DNA of 64,000 nucleotides from Anabas testudineus (GCF_900324465.2 NC_046626.1:7709459-7773458); one strand, 5' to 3'. Positions 28,085-41,100 are shown, numbered from the stretch's first letter. The notes: generated from the sequence alone by a model not told the origin. A program made the numbers and translations.

Positions 28085-28800
28085 GAACATCAACAGTTTT
28101 TTTAGTTTGTTTACAGGTTTCCAATAGGCACCAATATCCAGAAATTAGAGACCTGTCAGTCCATCCTTTAAAGAAGGTCACTCAATGCTAGAAATTGTGA
28201 GAAAACTTAAAATACCTTCTCATGCTGTTGACTACTCCCATCAGAGAGCAGCACAAACTCACTCTAACAGGGACAGAGGACAGAGACAAAAGGAGTGGGA
28301 GGTCCTGATGCGCAACTGTGCAAGAAGACAAATATCTGCCAAAGACGACTCACAGGTCCTCCACTGGCAGCTGCACTAAATAGTGCACGTCAAACACCAG
28401 TGTCAGCATCAACAGTGAGGAGGAGACGTCAGGATGCTGAACTTCATGGCAGAATTGCCAAAGAAAAAGCCGTATCTCAGAATCAATAAAAACAAGAGAT
28501 TGAAATGGAAAACAGCACAGACATCAGACACTGGAAGAAGGTGTTGTCTAAAGATGAGTCAGCGTTAAATGTCTTTGGAACAAACAGAAGAACACTTGTG
28601 AGACGCAGAACAAATGAAAAAATGCTAGAACAGTGCTTAATACCTTTGGTCAAGCATGGTATAGGCAGCGTGATGCTCTGGGGGTTCTTTGAAAGTGGTA
28701 AAATAGGAGATTTGTACAGAGTAGAGGGGAAGATTTTGCAACACCATAGCACACACTGTGGGCAAATTTTTAAAGGATCCCAAACTTTTGAGCGGTAGTG
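28085..28800 (+). mobile_element. Tc1-type DNA transposon remnant
   Basis: Plus-strand pieces read as a Tc1 transposase: RPVSPSFKEG-like DNA at 28150, ARRQISAKDDSQVLHWQLH, TPVSASTVRRRRQDAELHGRI, then KVLSKDESALNVFG, RRTLVRRRTNEKMLEQC and KHGIGSVMLWGFFESGKIGD. These correspond to the DNA-binding part and to the middle of the DDE domain. The C-terminal catalytic part is deleted. The right end reads CCAAACTTTTGAGCGGTAGTG, the usual inverted terminus of this family. No left terminus was found. Frames are broken, so it is inactive. Confidence 0.8.
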
Positions 28801-28926
28801 CTTGTTGTGCTTGTTTTGATTAGTCTTACTTACAAGTGGTTTTCTATTTCTTATTATTTCTACACAAATAAACATAAGACTATAACAACAGTTACACAAA
28901 CTCAAAATAGTAGTTAAAAATCTTAA

Positions 28927-28932
28927 TTTATT
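28927..28932 (-). terminator. Candidate agfg1 polyadenylation signal
   Basis: TTTATT on the plus strand (AATAAA on minus), about 1.2 kb past the agfg1 stop and just before the Tc1 remnant. This leaves 28940-30129 as a 3' UTR with no other feature seen apart from a CTCF-like word at 30097. Confidence 0.4.
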
Positions 28933-30096
28933 TATACATATATTTATATATGTACACATTCTTATCTATTCTTGTAAAGACAAGACACATTGAATTGTCA
29001 AATTCATTGTTAGTCACTGATGGCACAATTGAGGCCCTAGTTCTCCAGAGTCATGGGCTGAACCAGTAATATAATAAACCCTAAAATAATATGTGCCTTA
29101 TTTTAAAGCAAACTGAAGGGAGCTCAGTGGATCTCTTCAGCATGTTCTGCACCGACAGATATCAAGTGGTGGTGATTACAAAACATTTGTATATATTTTG
29201 TGTTCAAATGTTGTAAATGTGTTGTACATACCTTCTGGCAGAGTCTAGTAAAGCTGTAATATTGATAAAATATAATGACTATCTAAAAGTAGCTCCTTTG
29301 ACATTTTCAACCATCAGGAGAGAGGTTAATGACACAACAAATAAGTAAGGTAGCATTTGTGCTCTTGCAGATCTGCCTGTACATTTACCAGGCAGGCTTA
29401 GATAGCTCAAGTCTTTGTTGGCCTCATAGTGATATCTCTCATACTTGAGGTGCCCTTTCTCATTCTCACAGTTTCACCCATTTAGTGAATATTTAAAATA
29501 TTCCATAGTCCAGGATCAATGTCGAGCTCTACTCAGCTGCATGGGATGTTACAGTAATTTTTAAAAACGTTTAACTCCTAGGAATAACACTCTGGATCTG
29601 CACGTTAATAAAGGACATTTTGCACCTTAGTGCCAATATAGTAGCAACTATGCTAAAATAACAAACAGAAATCCCTTTTGCAAATGAAAAACCTGCATTG
29701 TATGGATCTGGATGGAACCCTGTTAATAATCTTTAAATGTATATGCCCTTACTGACCTAGATAGTTTGTAGTGGTTGTTCTGCACAAGGTGTGTGTATAC
29801 TCACCCTTATTACATCAGTCCTTGTTATATATAACATATACTTAATTGTGATTACAAATGATGATATGCACAGAGCTTACAGTCATAAACAAAAAATAAA
29901 AAGCATATATAATGTATTGTATATAGTCCAAGCAGTATATTTTCCCCTTATAACAGTCCCTTAGTCTTCAGTATAGTCCTTTGTCGTCCTTCATAGTGTT
30001 GTAAACTTTTTTATGAAAAAAAGCAAGTCTTTTTTTTTAAGAAATGTACTGCCACTAATTGTGTGACTGAACAGGTGCCTTGAATATGTGCTGCAT

Positions 30097-30111
30097 GCTG
30101 CCCTCTGGTGA
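30097..30111 (-). promoter_or_regulatory. CTCF-like motif just past the agfg1 stop
   Basis: On the minus strand this reads TCACCAGAGGGCAGC, a strong match to the CTCF core CCACCAGAGGGCAGC. It lies about 20 bases downstream of the agfg1 stop codon. Confidence 0.45.
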
Positions 30112-30129
30112 CGAGGACCTGGAGTTGTG

Positions 30130-33100
30130 CTACAGGAAGGGGTTGGTGGATGAACCCCCTGAAGGGAATGACCCCGCTGGGGCACCCGCCTGAAATGAGA
30201 GTCAGCATTAGGATTTAAGACACTAAAACAAAGACACTGCTGCTATGACACAAGTAAACTGCATGCTAGAAATACGGCAGCATTGTTCTCGAGGAAATCA
30301 GTCAGTTTTCAATTCCTTCAGCTGATAAAACTTTATCAGGGAAAACAGAAGACGGTGCATGCTCACCATGAATGGGTTATTGGACATGCCAGGGCCAGCC
30401 ATGGGCTGCCCAAAGGGCGTCATGGAGGGCTTGTTCTGACCATAGACTGGGAATGCAGGGCCTAAGGATTATAGAGGGAAAGGGATTCACAACAGGTTGA
30501 GTCTGCTCTCTCCAGCAGTGAAGTAATGATATACAGCTCTGGAAAAAAATAATAGACCACTACAATTTGTTCATAAAATAGCTTCCTTAAGAGAATGGCC
30601 TTCATTTCTTACACCAGCACATCTAATTCTGCTCCGTGAGGTACTGATTAGGTGATCACCTGAATCCTGTTTGATTTTTTGCAGACGTTGTATACAGTTA
30701 CCCAACAGCAATGTGAAAAACGTGGAGGAGAGCATGTCAAAATGTATGAATGCAGATGCAAAATGTGATGCAAAAGGGTTATTCAATCAAATACTGATTC
30801 AGACCGTTCTTGAAAACATTATCAGCACTAGATTTCTTTGAAATTTCTTAGTATAGGAGTTTTCTTTGGATTATTCAAATTCTCCAAACGCTGTCATTTT
30901 TGTTATTTCCTTTAAATATATGTTCTATTTTGCAGTGGTCCCTTATTTTCTTTCAGAACTGTGTCAGCTTGTCAGAGAGCCAAACATAAACAGCTATTTT
31001 ACAATAATTTAAATTATGAGAGGCCATTTTTAATATTGTTAAGGGACTAGGACTGAATAAAGGGGAACAAAAATAACAAGAGAGCCAAGCCCCAGTGTGT
31101 AGATTGCATTCAGGTGTGAACAGAGTCTTAAGACTGATGTCACCTTTGTTTGCCATTTTATTTTTAGTCCACAGCTTTGTACAGAGCACAACCCTAGAGC
31201 TTTGTACCCTAAATGCAACCTTTTATTACTGTGCAGTAGCTGCAACTGATAGGTCACGCTTTCAATTTGCCGAAATCAGACTTAAACTCAGTTCCAGAGG
31301 GCCATCGTGTAGATTAAAAACACCAAATTTATGCCAGAAGAAAAAATGCAGATGACCTAAATCATTGACAGGTACTGCACAGGCAGACACGGGTTAGAGA
31401 GCAGAGGGATGTGGGAGGCCACTAACCATTAGACTGAGGGTGGTAGGCCCCAGGCTGAGTGTAAGGGATGGGAGCCTGGCCAGGGAATTGCTGCTGGAAG
31501 TTTCCGCTGAAACTGGTCGGGAGGCAGTAGGAAGACGCATTCCCAAAGCCGGCGGGCATGCTCATAGAGCCTGTACCAAATGAGGCTATGAGACACACAC
31601 AGCATGTGTGTACGGTGAATACACTCACACCCGCAACACACACAAGGATGAGTAAATTCTAGATACTTAATTTGAAAGAAAAAAACTAAAACACGACACA
31701 GCTACTTGGCAATGTAACTAGGTTACATCAAACTAACGCACGCCTAAGTAAAAATGCGCCTTATCAAATACACAACTTTAAATGGACACACACCTGCAGC
31801 TGGAGCTCTGCCATTGGTCTGGAAGGGGTTGGTGGCCATCTCCGGAGCAACAGCTGCAGCAACAAAGGGATTTGTGGATGGGACAGCTAAATGAAATACG
31901 GGAATAAGTAACAAGTTAAGTCCTTAAACTACAAATGAGAATGTGAACACATTTTCATTCTGTATGCGTTCACACTGTAGTAATAAACACAATTACCACC
32001 TCCAAAGCCTGGTTGCATGCTGGGTAATACAGGGGGATTCTGAGCTGGCGATGAACCAAGCACTGGTCCGAATAGGTTCCTTTAAAGAAAAAGCCGACAA
32101 TAAATGTTTTTACATCCACTAAACACACACAGTATACACAAGTGGCAATAAGTAGCCCTTGTAAGTGATTCCCTGACACTGTTGACATTTTCCATTTTCT
32201 TTTAAACAAGCAGTTCAGCTGTAAAAGGGGTTCTTATAAACCTTGAGTGGAAAATGATAACTCGATTTCAAGGTGTTTGTTGGGATTTAAATGCCCATCC
32301 TGTCTAAGCAAAATGATAGACTACACCATTTCACCATGCAAGAAACACTATTCAACAACACAGACTGCACACTTAATCAAATTCGTGTAGTATTCATTCA
32401 GTGTTTCCAGGTGTGCCGAGGCACCTCGTAGGCAATTAACCATTTCAGGGGAACATTTATTAGCGGTGGATTACCATGTCAGCTGTCTCTCACCCTTGCA
32501 CATTGCTGCCCGTGGAGGCAGAAGAGCTGAGCTCGTTGTCTAACTCAGCTAGAGCAGCATAGCGATCCTCTGTGCAGGTCCCTGTCTGGGATGGGGTGGG
32601 CACGGCACTGGACATTGATGGGATTGGCACACCTCCCCCTTTGAACAATCAAAAACATTTTTTTCCTTTTCAAAGATTAAGTACCACACACATATCATAC
32701 AAAAGACAAAGAAATAATGTTGTTATATGTAACATGTGTAATGTGTTTCAGGAAAAAGCTTGGCACTTGAAACATATACACAATGTGAGCTTTAGAGTTA
32801 AATGACCACTGGGCGTCTCCGTTAACAGCATTTCTGATGTTTTTGTTATGTTTTCTTTTTTTTTTTTCAAATGAATTTAAACTGAAAGAATTTTCCCCTA
32901 ATACGGCAAAGGCATTAGCATGTCCTAAGTGCTCAACATAGAGTAAAAACATGATAAAATATTATCCTAGAAAAACTTCTATCAAGTTATCTGTTGCTTA
33001 GAAACAGCAGTAGTGATCTCCAGCACATTGTCTGAGAATCTGTATAGTATGCTGGATACATTGCTGGATACAGAGCTTGCCCAGTGGTCACTGTGGGTAA

Positions 33101-36100
33101 GAACTGTACAAGAAAAATAGATGAGGGTGAGTGTGTGTGAAAAGGGTGGAGGTGGACAATGGCTGGGAAGGGGTACCTGATAAAAAGGACTTTGAAGGGG
33201 GTGACGTGCTCTGATGGGATGGAATTGCAGTGTTTCCAAATGCCTCAAAATTGGCAAAGTTGGTATGTGATTTACCCTGAGTTGCTGCAGCCATAAACAA
33301 GGAACAATTAACACAAACAATGGAAGGGTAATGTATGGGGTGATAACAAACCAAAGAACACACACTACTAAATATAAGAAGTGATCTGTTTTAGTAGGAA
33401 GTACTGGAGCTTAAAGAGAAAGGCATCTTACCTGACTGGCTTGGAAAATGTGCAAAGTTGGCAAAGTTGGTGGTGCTGGCAGTTTGAGTGGGTGGAGCAG
33501 CAAAGATATCTCCTCCCAGATCTGAGAGTAAGTCAAACTTTTTCTCCTGAGCAGCACTGTGAGCCTGGGAACGACCTAGCCCTGGAGACTAGGCAGTAGG
33601 AGGAGAAGAAGAAAAAAACAAAAAGAGGTTTCCGAACTTGTCTTGACAAAGGTGATATTTAAAGAGAGAACACTGAACCTCACACTCAACAACACTCAAA
33701 TGACTAAACGCAAATTTACCTGGCGCAATGGGGTCTTGTTGAGCTGCAAGGTTTTGAGGGGTTGGACTTCTGGAGTACTGCCAGTGCTGCTGGCTGAGGA
33801 GCCAGAAACAGAGGCCTGCACACTTGCTACTGCCCTTGCCTGGTCTGGAGGAACATACCTACACATTCAGGAAAGAGCATCAACACAAATGTACAGACAC
33901 ATCAAGGTCTAACACATGAAATATTTGTAAAATGATCTTAATGTAACACTATGTAAACATAACATAACAAGTATCTTTGTTTAGTGTCACAAAAGAATAC
34001 ATTTTATTAATATGCATATTATTACTATGATTTAGCTCATAATGTTTAAATCTGATCAAACTGGACCTTCCTTCATGCATGCTTGTGAAAATGGTGCTTT
34101 CCTTCCAACACTGTGGTAAAAGAAGTAAGTGATACGTGGATATAAAAAGGTCCCAGACAATGAAGAGCATGCTATCAAACTGAAACATATGGTTAACCAA
34201 GTCCATAACTGCAAATTGTTTTTTTGGCAGAGATAACACTCTCAACACTGTTATTCTTTGCATCAGAGTTGGTTAGCAATACTGAATAACCTGCAGAACT
34301 TCTGACAGATTTTTTTTTTTTGCACAAAATTTAGTATCTTTCCAAAAAGTGTTAAACATTTGGTTTGATCCTCTTGTGATTTTTTGATAAGTGCTCATGC
34401 AAAACGTATCACATGAGTAAACAAAACAAAATGTTACCATCTTTTCTTTTCGTATTTTTCCTGAAGGAACTCTTTTACTTTCTGTGGTTCCCGGAAATCT
34501 GGAACAACTGATGTCCTGTCGTCATAGAGGCCCAACCAGATGTGTTTACATACCTATGGGAAGGGGGCATAGGAATGAGAAGAGTGGGAGGTATGCAAAG
34601 GATTGGGGTGGGGGTGGTGGCAAAGCCAGGACAGAGGTGAGAAAAAGTAAAGGGAACGGGGGGAGGGGTTGAGCCAGAAACGGGAGAAAAAAAGTAGGGA
34701 GAGGAGAATGCCAGTAAAGTTGACTGAGCAATGTGCGGAAAATGCCAAGATCCCAGGAGAGAATCAAAGACAGACAGCCACGACTCCAAAAAATAATGTT
34801 TAACAATGTGGAGCCTTGTGTTGTGAAGTATGCAGAATACCTCATTGCTGTGTTTCTGTAGGAACTCAATTTCCTGCTGCGTGAATGTGGTCATGGAGAT
34901 GGACTTCACTCTGTGTGGGGGATTCAGTCCTCGTCTGTGGGTGGAGGAGGTATATGTTAGCTAAAGAACAAAAGAAGCTGGTTGCAACCTGATGCTAATT
35001 CGTGTGATGAGCAAACAAAACCCCACCACGGATGCACGGTTACATCTTCATCTCAGAATCAACACGTGCACGAGCGATTTATGTTTGGAATCTGGCAACA
35101 GAGTGTAAATAGAAATGTTTGAAATCCCTAATATCAAAACCACTGTCCTCCTCTTACTAAAAGGGCTTCAACAAAGTTAAACATTACTGTTAGGTAAGAT
35201 TTATTGCAGGGATGTTGTGTTGACAATGGACTGAATTAGTTTTTGGTACAATATCTAACAAACTGAGTGTGTTTGGCAATGATTCACCTCAAAAATATGT
35301 CAATGTTGAAACAAACTCCAGTAAATTAACCATGACTTAGTATACATCGAAACACAAAATAAAAAGTATTTGCCATGTTTACGGCAACACACTAATATTA
35401 CATAGTACAGCCACTTGTTTTAAGAAGTCACATTATGGGCCAATTTTAAATCATCTGTGTATTTTTAAACTGTGACAGGTTACAGTGGACGACATTTTCT
35501 TATGTCTGGAATTTAAACAGCAACTTTTCTAAGTATAAACTGCATCATGAAGATAAATGTGTGACAAGGTTGCTGAAAGTATCAATCAGAGGAAGGTCAC
35601 AAAAGTCAGGTTTATAAGGATAAGGATTTAAAACTCTGTATAGCACACAAACCATCCTTAAGTCATCAAAACACGTGTGATTAATGGCCTATCATATCTA
35701 GTTTATAAATAAGTAAATATGGTAAGTTCACAAATTAAGAATAGTATATAGTTGTAAAACAGCCATGAGCATAAACTCTTACAAAAAAGAATGTCTGAGA
35801 AGCACATTAGTGAAGGAACTACAGGTTTGGACGACACAATGCAGTCAGCAACTCTTGCTTTAGCAGTTATTGCTTCAGTGTGAATTGTTTTTTACATTTT
35901 ATGAATGGATTTGATTTAACATTGACATTTATTAGTTACTCGGTCAAATTAAAAAAAGGAAAGAAACTTCAACAATATACACATTTTTACACTCTTAGCA
36001 ATAGCCGTGCATTAAAAGATGCTTATTCCTCATATTTCCTTTTGATCTTGACTTGATAACACTGGTTAGCAGGTCACATGCGGCTACAGGGACATGGGCT

Positions 36101-36383
36101 CCATAAAGAAAAAGCCATGAAATCCCTACTTGACAGAAATTTCATTTCATAAATTCCTGACAGCAAGATAAGCAAAAAAAGTTGACTATGTGAGCATCAA
36201 GGAGGGTGTGGGCAGTGATGATGTTGCATAAATCAGGTCCATTGCCTAAATTCTGGTTAGAATTTCCTAACAGGAAAGAAGAAGAGGTTTCATCAGACAG
36301 CAGCCAGTGGACGACCTACTGCCCCACTTCGTCTTTCAGATACTTCCCAAGTAGAGAGACCCACCCTGGCCCTGTTTATCTGG

Positions 36384-36417
<34 letters not shown>

Positions 36418-37024
36418 CGGGTCGAGGACTCCAGCTGGACTTCAGCTGGACTTGTGATCTGTGATAGACTGTTTTCAAAACAGTCACATATTTCACCGTT
36501 ACGTATCTGAACCTGATGTTGGGCGTGCTAACCTTGCCCACACAGACAGCAAATCACCATACCTATCCCTCCCTCCTCCCCGGACTAATTTATGTATAAT
36601 ACCACTTCTTATCACACTGGAGTAGTTTATACTGTGAACTACACTGCCCAGCCCGACCCCACGGCCTTGGGCTGAACCGAGGGCAGCGTCAACGATACCT
36701 GTCCCGACTTGAACGCTACGTTACGTTAGCAAACGAGCTAACGGTGCCGACAAGTCAGCGGAGGTCCGCACGTATCCATGGCCGACAGCTGTGCCTTGTC
36801 ATCGCCTGGTGAACACTGTAAACTATAACGATCATACTTTTACCCAGAGACACTCACAAGATCCCGGAGCAGGTGGTGCAGACGAAGGAGCCCACTGTCA
36901 TGTTGACATAGGTCGGGCCGCGCTGGTCGCAGTCGAAGCATTTCCTATTCGCGGGCAGGCTAGTCATTTCCCGGAGCATCTTCAGATGAGTCTCCTCTTG
37001 CTTTCTTTTCGCGCTCGTCGCCAT
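30130..37024 (-). CDS. agfg1: Arf-GAP domain and FG repeat-containing protein 1
   Basis: ArfGAP-like protein with FG and NPF repeats (also called HRB/RIP), linked to endocytic sorting through EH-domain proteins and clathrin adaptors. Twelve exons join in phase on the minus strand: 37024-36858, 34934-34841, 34553-34438, 33858-33720, 33588-33432, 33284-33177, 32638-32494, 32079-31997, 31886-31794, 31585-31427, 30461-30367 and 30189-30130. They encode 471 residues. The ArfGAP zinc finger is C29-x2-C32-x16-C49-x2-C52, within NRKCFDCDQRGPTYVNMTVG. EKKRWYVPPDQA, FDLLSDLGGDIFAAP and RYAALAELD match human AGFG1. NPF motifs occur at STNPF, ATNPF, NNPF and the C-terminal STNPFL. Human AGFG1 is about 562 residues; one internal YAAL-type segment is missing here. 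The start matches human MAASAKRKQEE; an in-frame ATG at 37264 is judged 5' UTR. Confidence 0.95.
30534..30961. mobile_element. Short Tc1-type element with inverted ends in agfg1 intron
   Basis: The left end reads CAGCTCTGGAAAAAAATAAT then AGACCACT; the right end, read on the minus strand, is CAGTTCTGAAAGAAAATAAG then GGACCACT. These are imperfect inverted repeats of about 30 bases, matching a fish Tc1 family whose ends read 'cagctctggaaaaaattaagagaccact'. At about 430 bp it carries only scraps of the internal sequence and is non-autonomous. Confidence 0.8.
36386..36416. repeat. (TG)n microsatellite in agfg1 intron 1
   Basis: About 15 TG units. Likely variable in length. Confidence 0.95.
36714..36747. 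promoter_or_regulatory. GCTAAC/GTTAGC word cluster, agfg1 intron 1
   Basis: GCTACGTTACGTTAGC followed by GAGCTAACGGTGCC, about 110 bases downstream of the first coding exon. Part of the recurring cluster described in the findings. Confidence 0.4.
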
Positions 37025-38176
37025 GGCCGAAAACAGCGGGCTGGTATCGCGGGCAAACAAGTTTTGGTGAAGGGACCCGGGGCAGGGTGGGCGTCTTCGG
37101 GGCAGACTTGCCGCGTACGACGGGGGTGACCAGCAGCCACCTTGCTGAGAGGTCTGGCGGAGACTGGGCGACTGACACGTCGCTTCTTCTACACAGAAAA
37201 GGTGAGAAACACAATAGGTCCACAACGCAGCGGCGCCACCTGTTGGCCTGGAAGGACGCCTCATGTCTTGATCACTGGCTTTGGAAATTATGTAGAAAAA
37301 CTACGGGTGCTATGAAAACACAATGTATTTGCACAGTTTGCTGTGTTTGACTCAACAACAACATGACAAAACCAAATAAACGTATACGTTATTTTAATGT
37401 AGAAACATACAGTACAGCATGATCTGTTTTGCAAGTCTTGTCTTTTGAAAATAAAATATTTCTTATATCTTCTGCACATGACATCGCCCAGTGCATGTTT
37501 TAAAATTCAAGTCTCTGGTCCCTGCCTTGGCACTCTTCACATAACAGGTGCTCATTGAATATCTAGTGATGAGACATCCCGTCTCCAGTTTTGGCTTAGG
37601 GAACGGCCTTCCTGACAGTGATCACACTGTTCTCTTTCATAGCCATCCACTGCCTGCTCGGCTGTTCTTCATGGCTTTGCAGGAAACTGCTGGACAAACC
37701 CAAGAGCTGCTCAGTGAACTGCATTGTTGCGCACGCTGCTGTTCAGACAACATCAGATTATTGTATTGTCAGTGTGGGTTGTGCTAGTGTGCAGAGACAA
37801 GAGCTGAAGTCAGTGTCTTGTAAGATGGTGACTTGGGTTCTTCTAAAGTGGGAGGAAAATAAAAAGGCACTAGGAAAAGCGTGGTCCTCAACAAAAACCA
37901 TATCTGTTAGTGCTTCTAAAATCATTGAATGTAAATCATAAAAAAACATAAATATATTTAGTGGCATTCATGTCAATCTTCAGTTAGGGAATTACATATT
38001 TATGCCGAGATAATTACTGAAAATTATATCATGAAACAAGTTGAAGATCATGATCACAGTGTCTGTCAACACCTTTTTTCATGTTTTCTGAGATAGCCAG
38101 ACAGGCAAACAAGGTTCAACACAACTTCTTTCCAACTCTGATGGAAAGAAGCAACAAGTGGCAGGAGATGACAGGA
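37025..38176. other. agfg1 promoter/5' UTR and FEN1-like gene 3' side
   Basis: 37025-37260 is GC-rich and reads as the agfg1 5' UTR and promoter. 37260-38176 lies between agfg1 and the last exon of the FEN1-like gene. I see no gene in it; short frames on both strands have no recognisable homology. Part of it must be the FEN1-like 3' UTR. Confidence 0.5.
37232..37246 (-). promoter_or_regulatory. CTCF-like motif upstream of agfg1
   Basis: On the minus strand this reads CCAACAGGTGGCGCC, a strong match to the CTCF core. It lies about 210 bases upstream of the agfg1 start codon. Confidence 0.5.
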
Positions 38177-41100
38177 TTATTTTGACTTTGGTCTCTTTCT
38201 GTTGCTGCTTGAAGACCCTACAGCCTCCGTGGGCTAGAGGAACAAAGAATCAAAAAGAACAATTTAGACACAACAATTCACCAGATTTGGAAAGACAAAA
38301 GATTACCATCAGTAGTGATTTTTGTTTCACAAGACAAAAGGTTTCTCTTTATGAATGTATATGAAAGGTTGCTTTATGAATGTCTGAAGTAGAAGAAACA
38401 TTCATTCTAACATTTCAAAATGTTCACATTAATGTCACCATTTTAGCTTTTCATCCAATTATTCATCCCCAATCTGAATTTAATGAGCTTTAATGATGCA
38501 CTAAATTAAAATATTTGTGTAGATGATCGTGTTCACCTGCACTCTCTTTCTGGTAACTCTGAAGAAGTCTCCTATGCGAGTTTGCCTGCTACACCCCGCT
38601 GCCCTTTCCTTTACACGCTCCTCCCGCAAACTTTCCCGCTTCTGACGGAACCTCTCCATTCGAAGACGGACTCTGTTCTCCCTAAAAAAATATATAAATA
38701 AGCAGCATGAATCGGTCCATAATCGTCTCTGAAAGAGACACAGAAGTATGCGATATGGAAGCATAACTAAGCTTTGATGAGTACATACTTGATGCCTCTG
38801 TCATGACAGAGGAACTTTACCAAGGCGTTTTCATCTGGCTCAGACCAGATGAGTTTAGGAGCCGGGGTTTGTGGTGCGTCCAAGAATATCTTCCGTGCTT
38901 CTATGTACTTCCAGTTTTCTGGCACAGGATGGGTCTGCAGGACAGGAGATAGTTTCTTTTCAGATCTGGAAAGCAATGTACAGAAAAAAAAACAACAAAG
39001 AACAGTAGTGGCTGTGATCTTGTACCTTTCTGTTGATATGCAAAACCACATTCTCGATATTATGGTGCTCCTGGATCAGTTTTAGAGCTTTCTTAGGACC
39101 CAAACCTTTTATCTTTTCACAGTAGTCACAGCCCAACAAAATACAGAGGTCAACAAACTGGTGGAAGAAAATTACAAAAGAAAAAAAGAAAGTAAAAAAA
39201 ACATTTGTAAGAAAGATTTCTACAAAGGGATATTACTAATTATGATGTTTTCAATAATCATAATCAATGTTCAAGCCTTACCTCTTCATGACTTATGCCC
39301 AGTTTAGTCAACAGCTTGGATAAAGAATATTCAATTACTTCACTGTGATGAAGAAGAAGAGAATTGATCAACATTAGTTTGGTTTTAAAGACCTCCCAGC
39401 CCCCCCCCTTCACACTGCTTTGCCTCAAAACATTAATGCTTCCGAAGTTTTTGTCCAGTAGGTTACAGCTGTGACCTGCTAGATAAAATAAGAAGCACCT
39501 ACTTTCTTCTTTTCTTTTGAGAGTTACTGTGTCTTAAAATATTTCTCTCAGCTCAGTGTCCTGCCCTTCATTTCTGAAAGAGTGACTAAATACATCAATA
39601 TCACTGCTGGCAAATAACTTAGGTTTAACTCATGTCAAAAGCATAGAGGACACTAGTTTAATGTCCATTAACATAGGTTATCAATTCAAGGTTGTTCTCT
39701 CAAGTCTTAAATATCAGAGGTTCTAAAAATCACTTTAATGCTCCAACCTTAGAAAACTGTATAAAATGCTCCATGATTTCTATAATAATATAATATATTG
39801 CTATAACATTTTAACCTTGACAACACATCTGAGGATGCTGTTCTCTATGATAAGTGAATTACAATAAGAAAACCCTAGTATGTTTTTTCAGAGACAGACA
39901 ACTGCGCACTTCCCACCTGCTCTTCTTGGCATTCAGCTGACGAATAAGAATACAACCTCCAAACGGCAGTGTGTCCATGTCCTCTGATGCCACCGCATCC
40001 ACGGTCCCCTCTCTCACAAGCCAGGCGCACAGTGCCTCAGCATCCCCTGGAGCCTGAAGCACAAGACAGAGAAAGAGTAGGAGATAAAAATTAAAATGGA
40101 GTCAGCAAGGTAAGGAGAGAGCAAGAGGAAAATGAAGGAATGCATCTATAATCTATAATAAGTATTTCACAAACCTGGATGACAGGTACACCCAAGAGCT
40201 TCAGGAGTTGGTGACAATCTTGAGTCTGTGAAGACGCTGCGTGAAACACAGAAAAAAAAACAACATATAAGTATTCTTCAGGGCATATCTTGGGAGGATA
40301 AGGAGTTTTAAACATAATAAAACCTCTACTTTTTGATGAAAAGTTGGTGTACCTGTGCCTGTACGGTTGGTGGAGTTCCAATTAGCTGCCTCAGCTCGTT
40401 TCTCAAGCTGTAGGAAAAGCAGAGTCTCCAATCAGTATGGGTCACAGAAATCTGTATCACACTGCAGGTCTCTACTGCCTCCATCATCACAATATCCCAA
40501 TTTCACTTCACATCATTATTTGAGATATTTTCTTCCGTCTCAGTATGTAAGGACAACAGTTCTATCACCACACAAGGGAAAGATTAAGACTTGTATCTCA
40601 TTCTCCCACCCTGACTGTCAGATGTATCAAGTGGATGCGTAACAATAAGGCCACATCACAATAAACAGACTCAAAGTGTCACTTACAACAGCTAACTTTT
40701 CCACAGGAGGCTTCCCGTCAAACACAAAGACTGGTTTTATGTCATGCTCCAGGAATGTGAGAGTGCGGAAGAAGAGACCTGTCAGAGGACTAAAGAAAAG
40801 AAAACACACAGGACAGATATACTAGTACAGTGGCTTCAGGAAATATTCATAGCCCTGCACTTTTTGTGCATATTACTGTATTGTAGATTACATTTTATGT
40901 AAATTAGTATTCCATAAATTTATAATCATAAATCTGGAACCCATTTAGACAAAATTGGTTATTTAAAAAATAATAAAATGTTTTATTTAGAGGTTTTTTT
41001 TTAGTTCTGTCCAGTCTCTGTGTCCCCCCATATCATGATGCTGCCACCACTATCACGTATATTGCTACACATACTATAACTATACATTTTGTATATATAT

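Noticed and set aside
37548-37787. Plus-strand frame between agfg1 and the FEN1-like gene
   Set aside because: Cys-rich by chance, with no recognisable domain and no splice signals; also antisense to the inferred 3' UTR.
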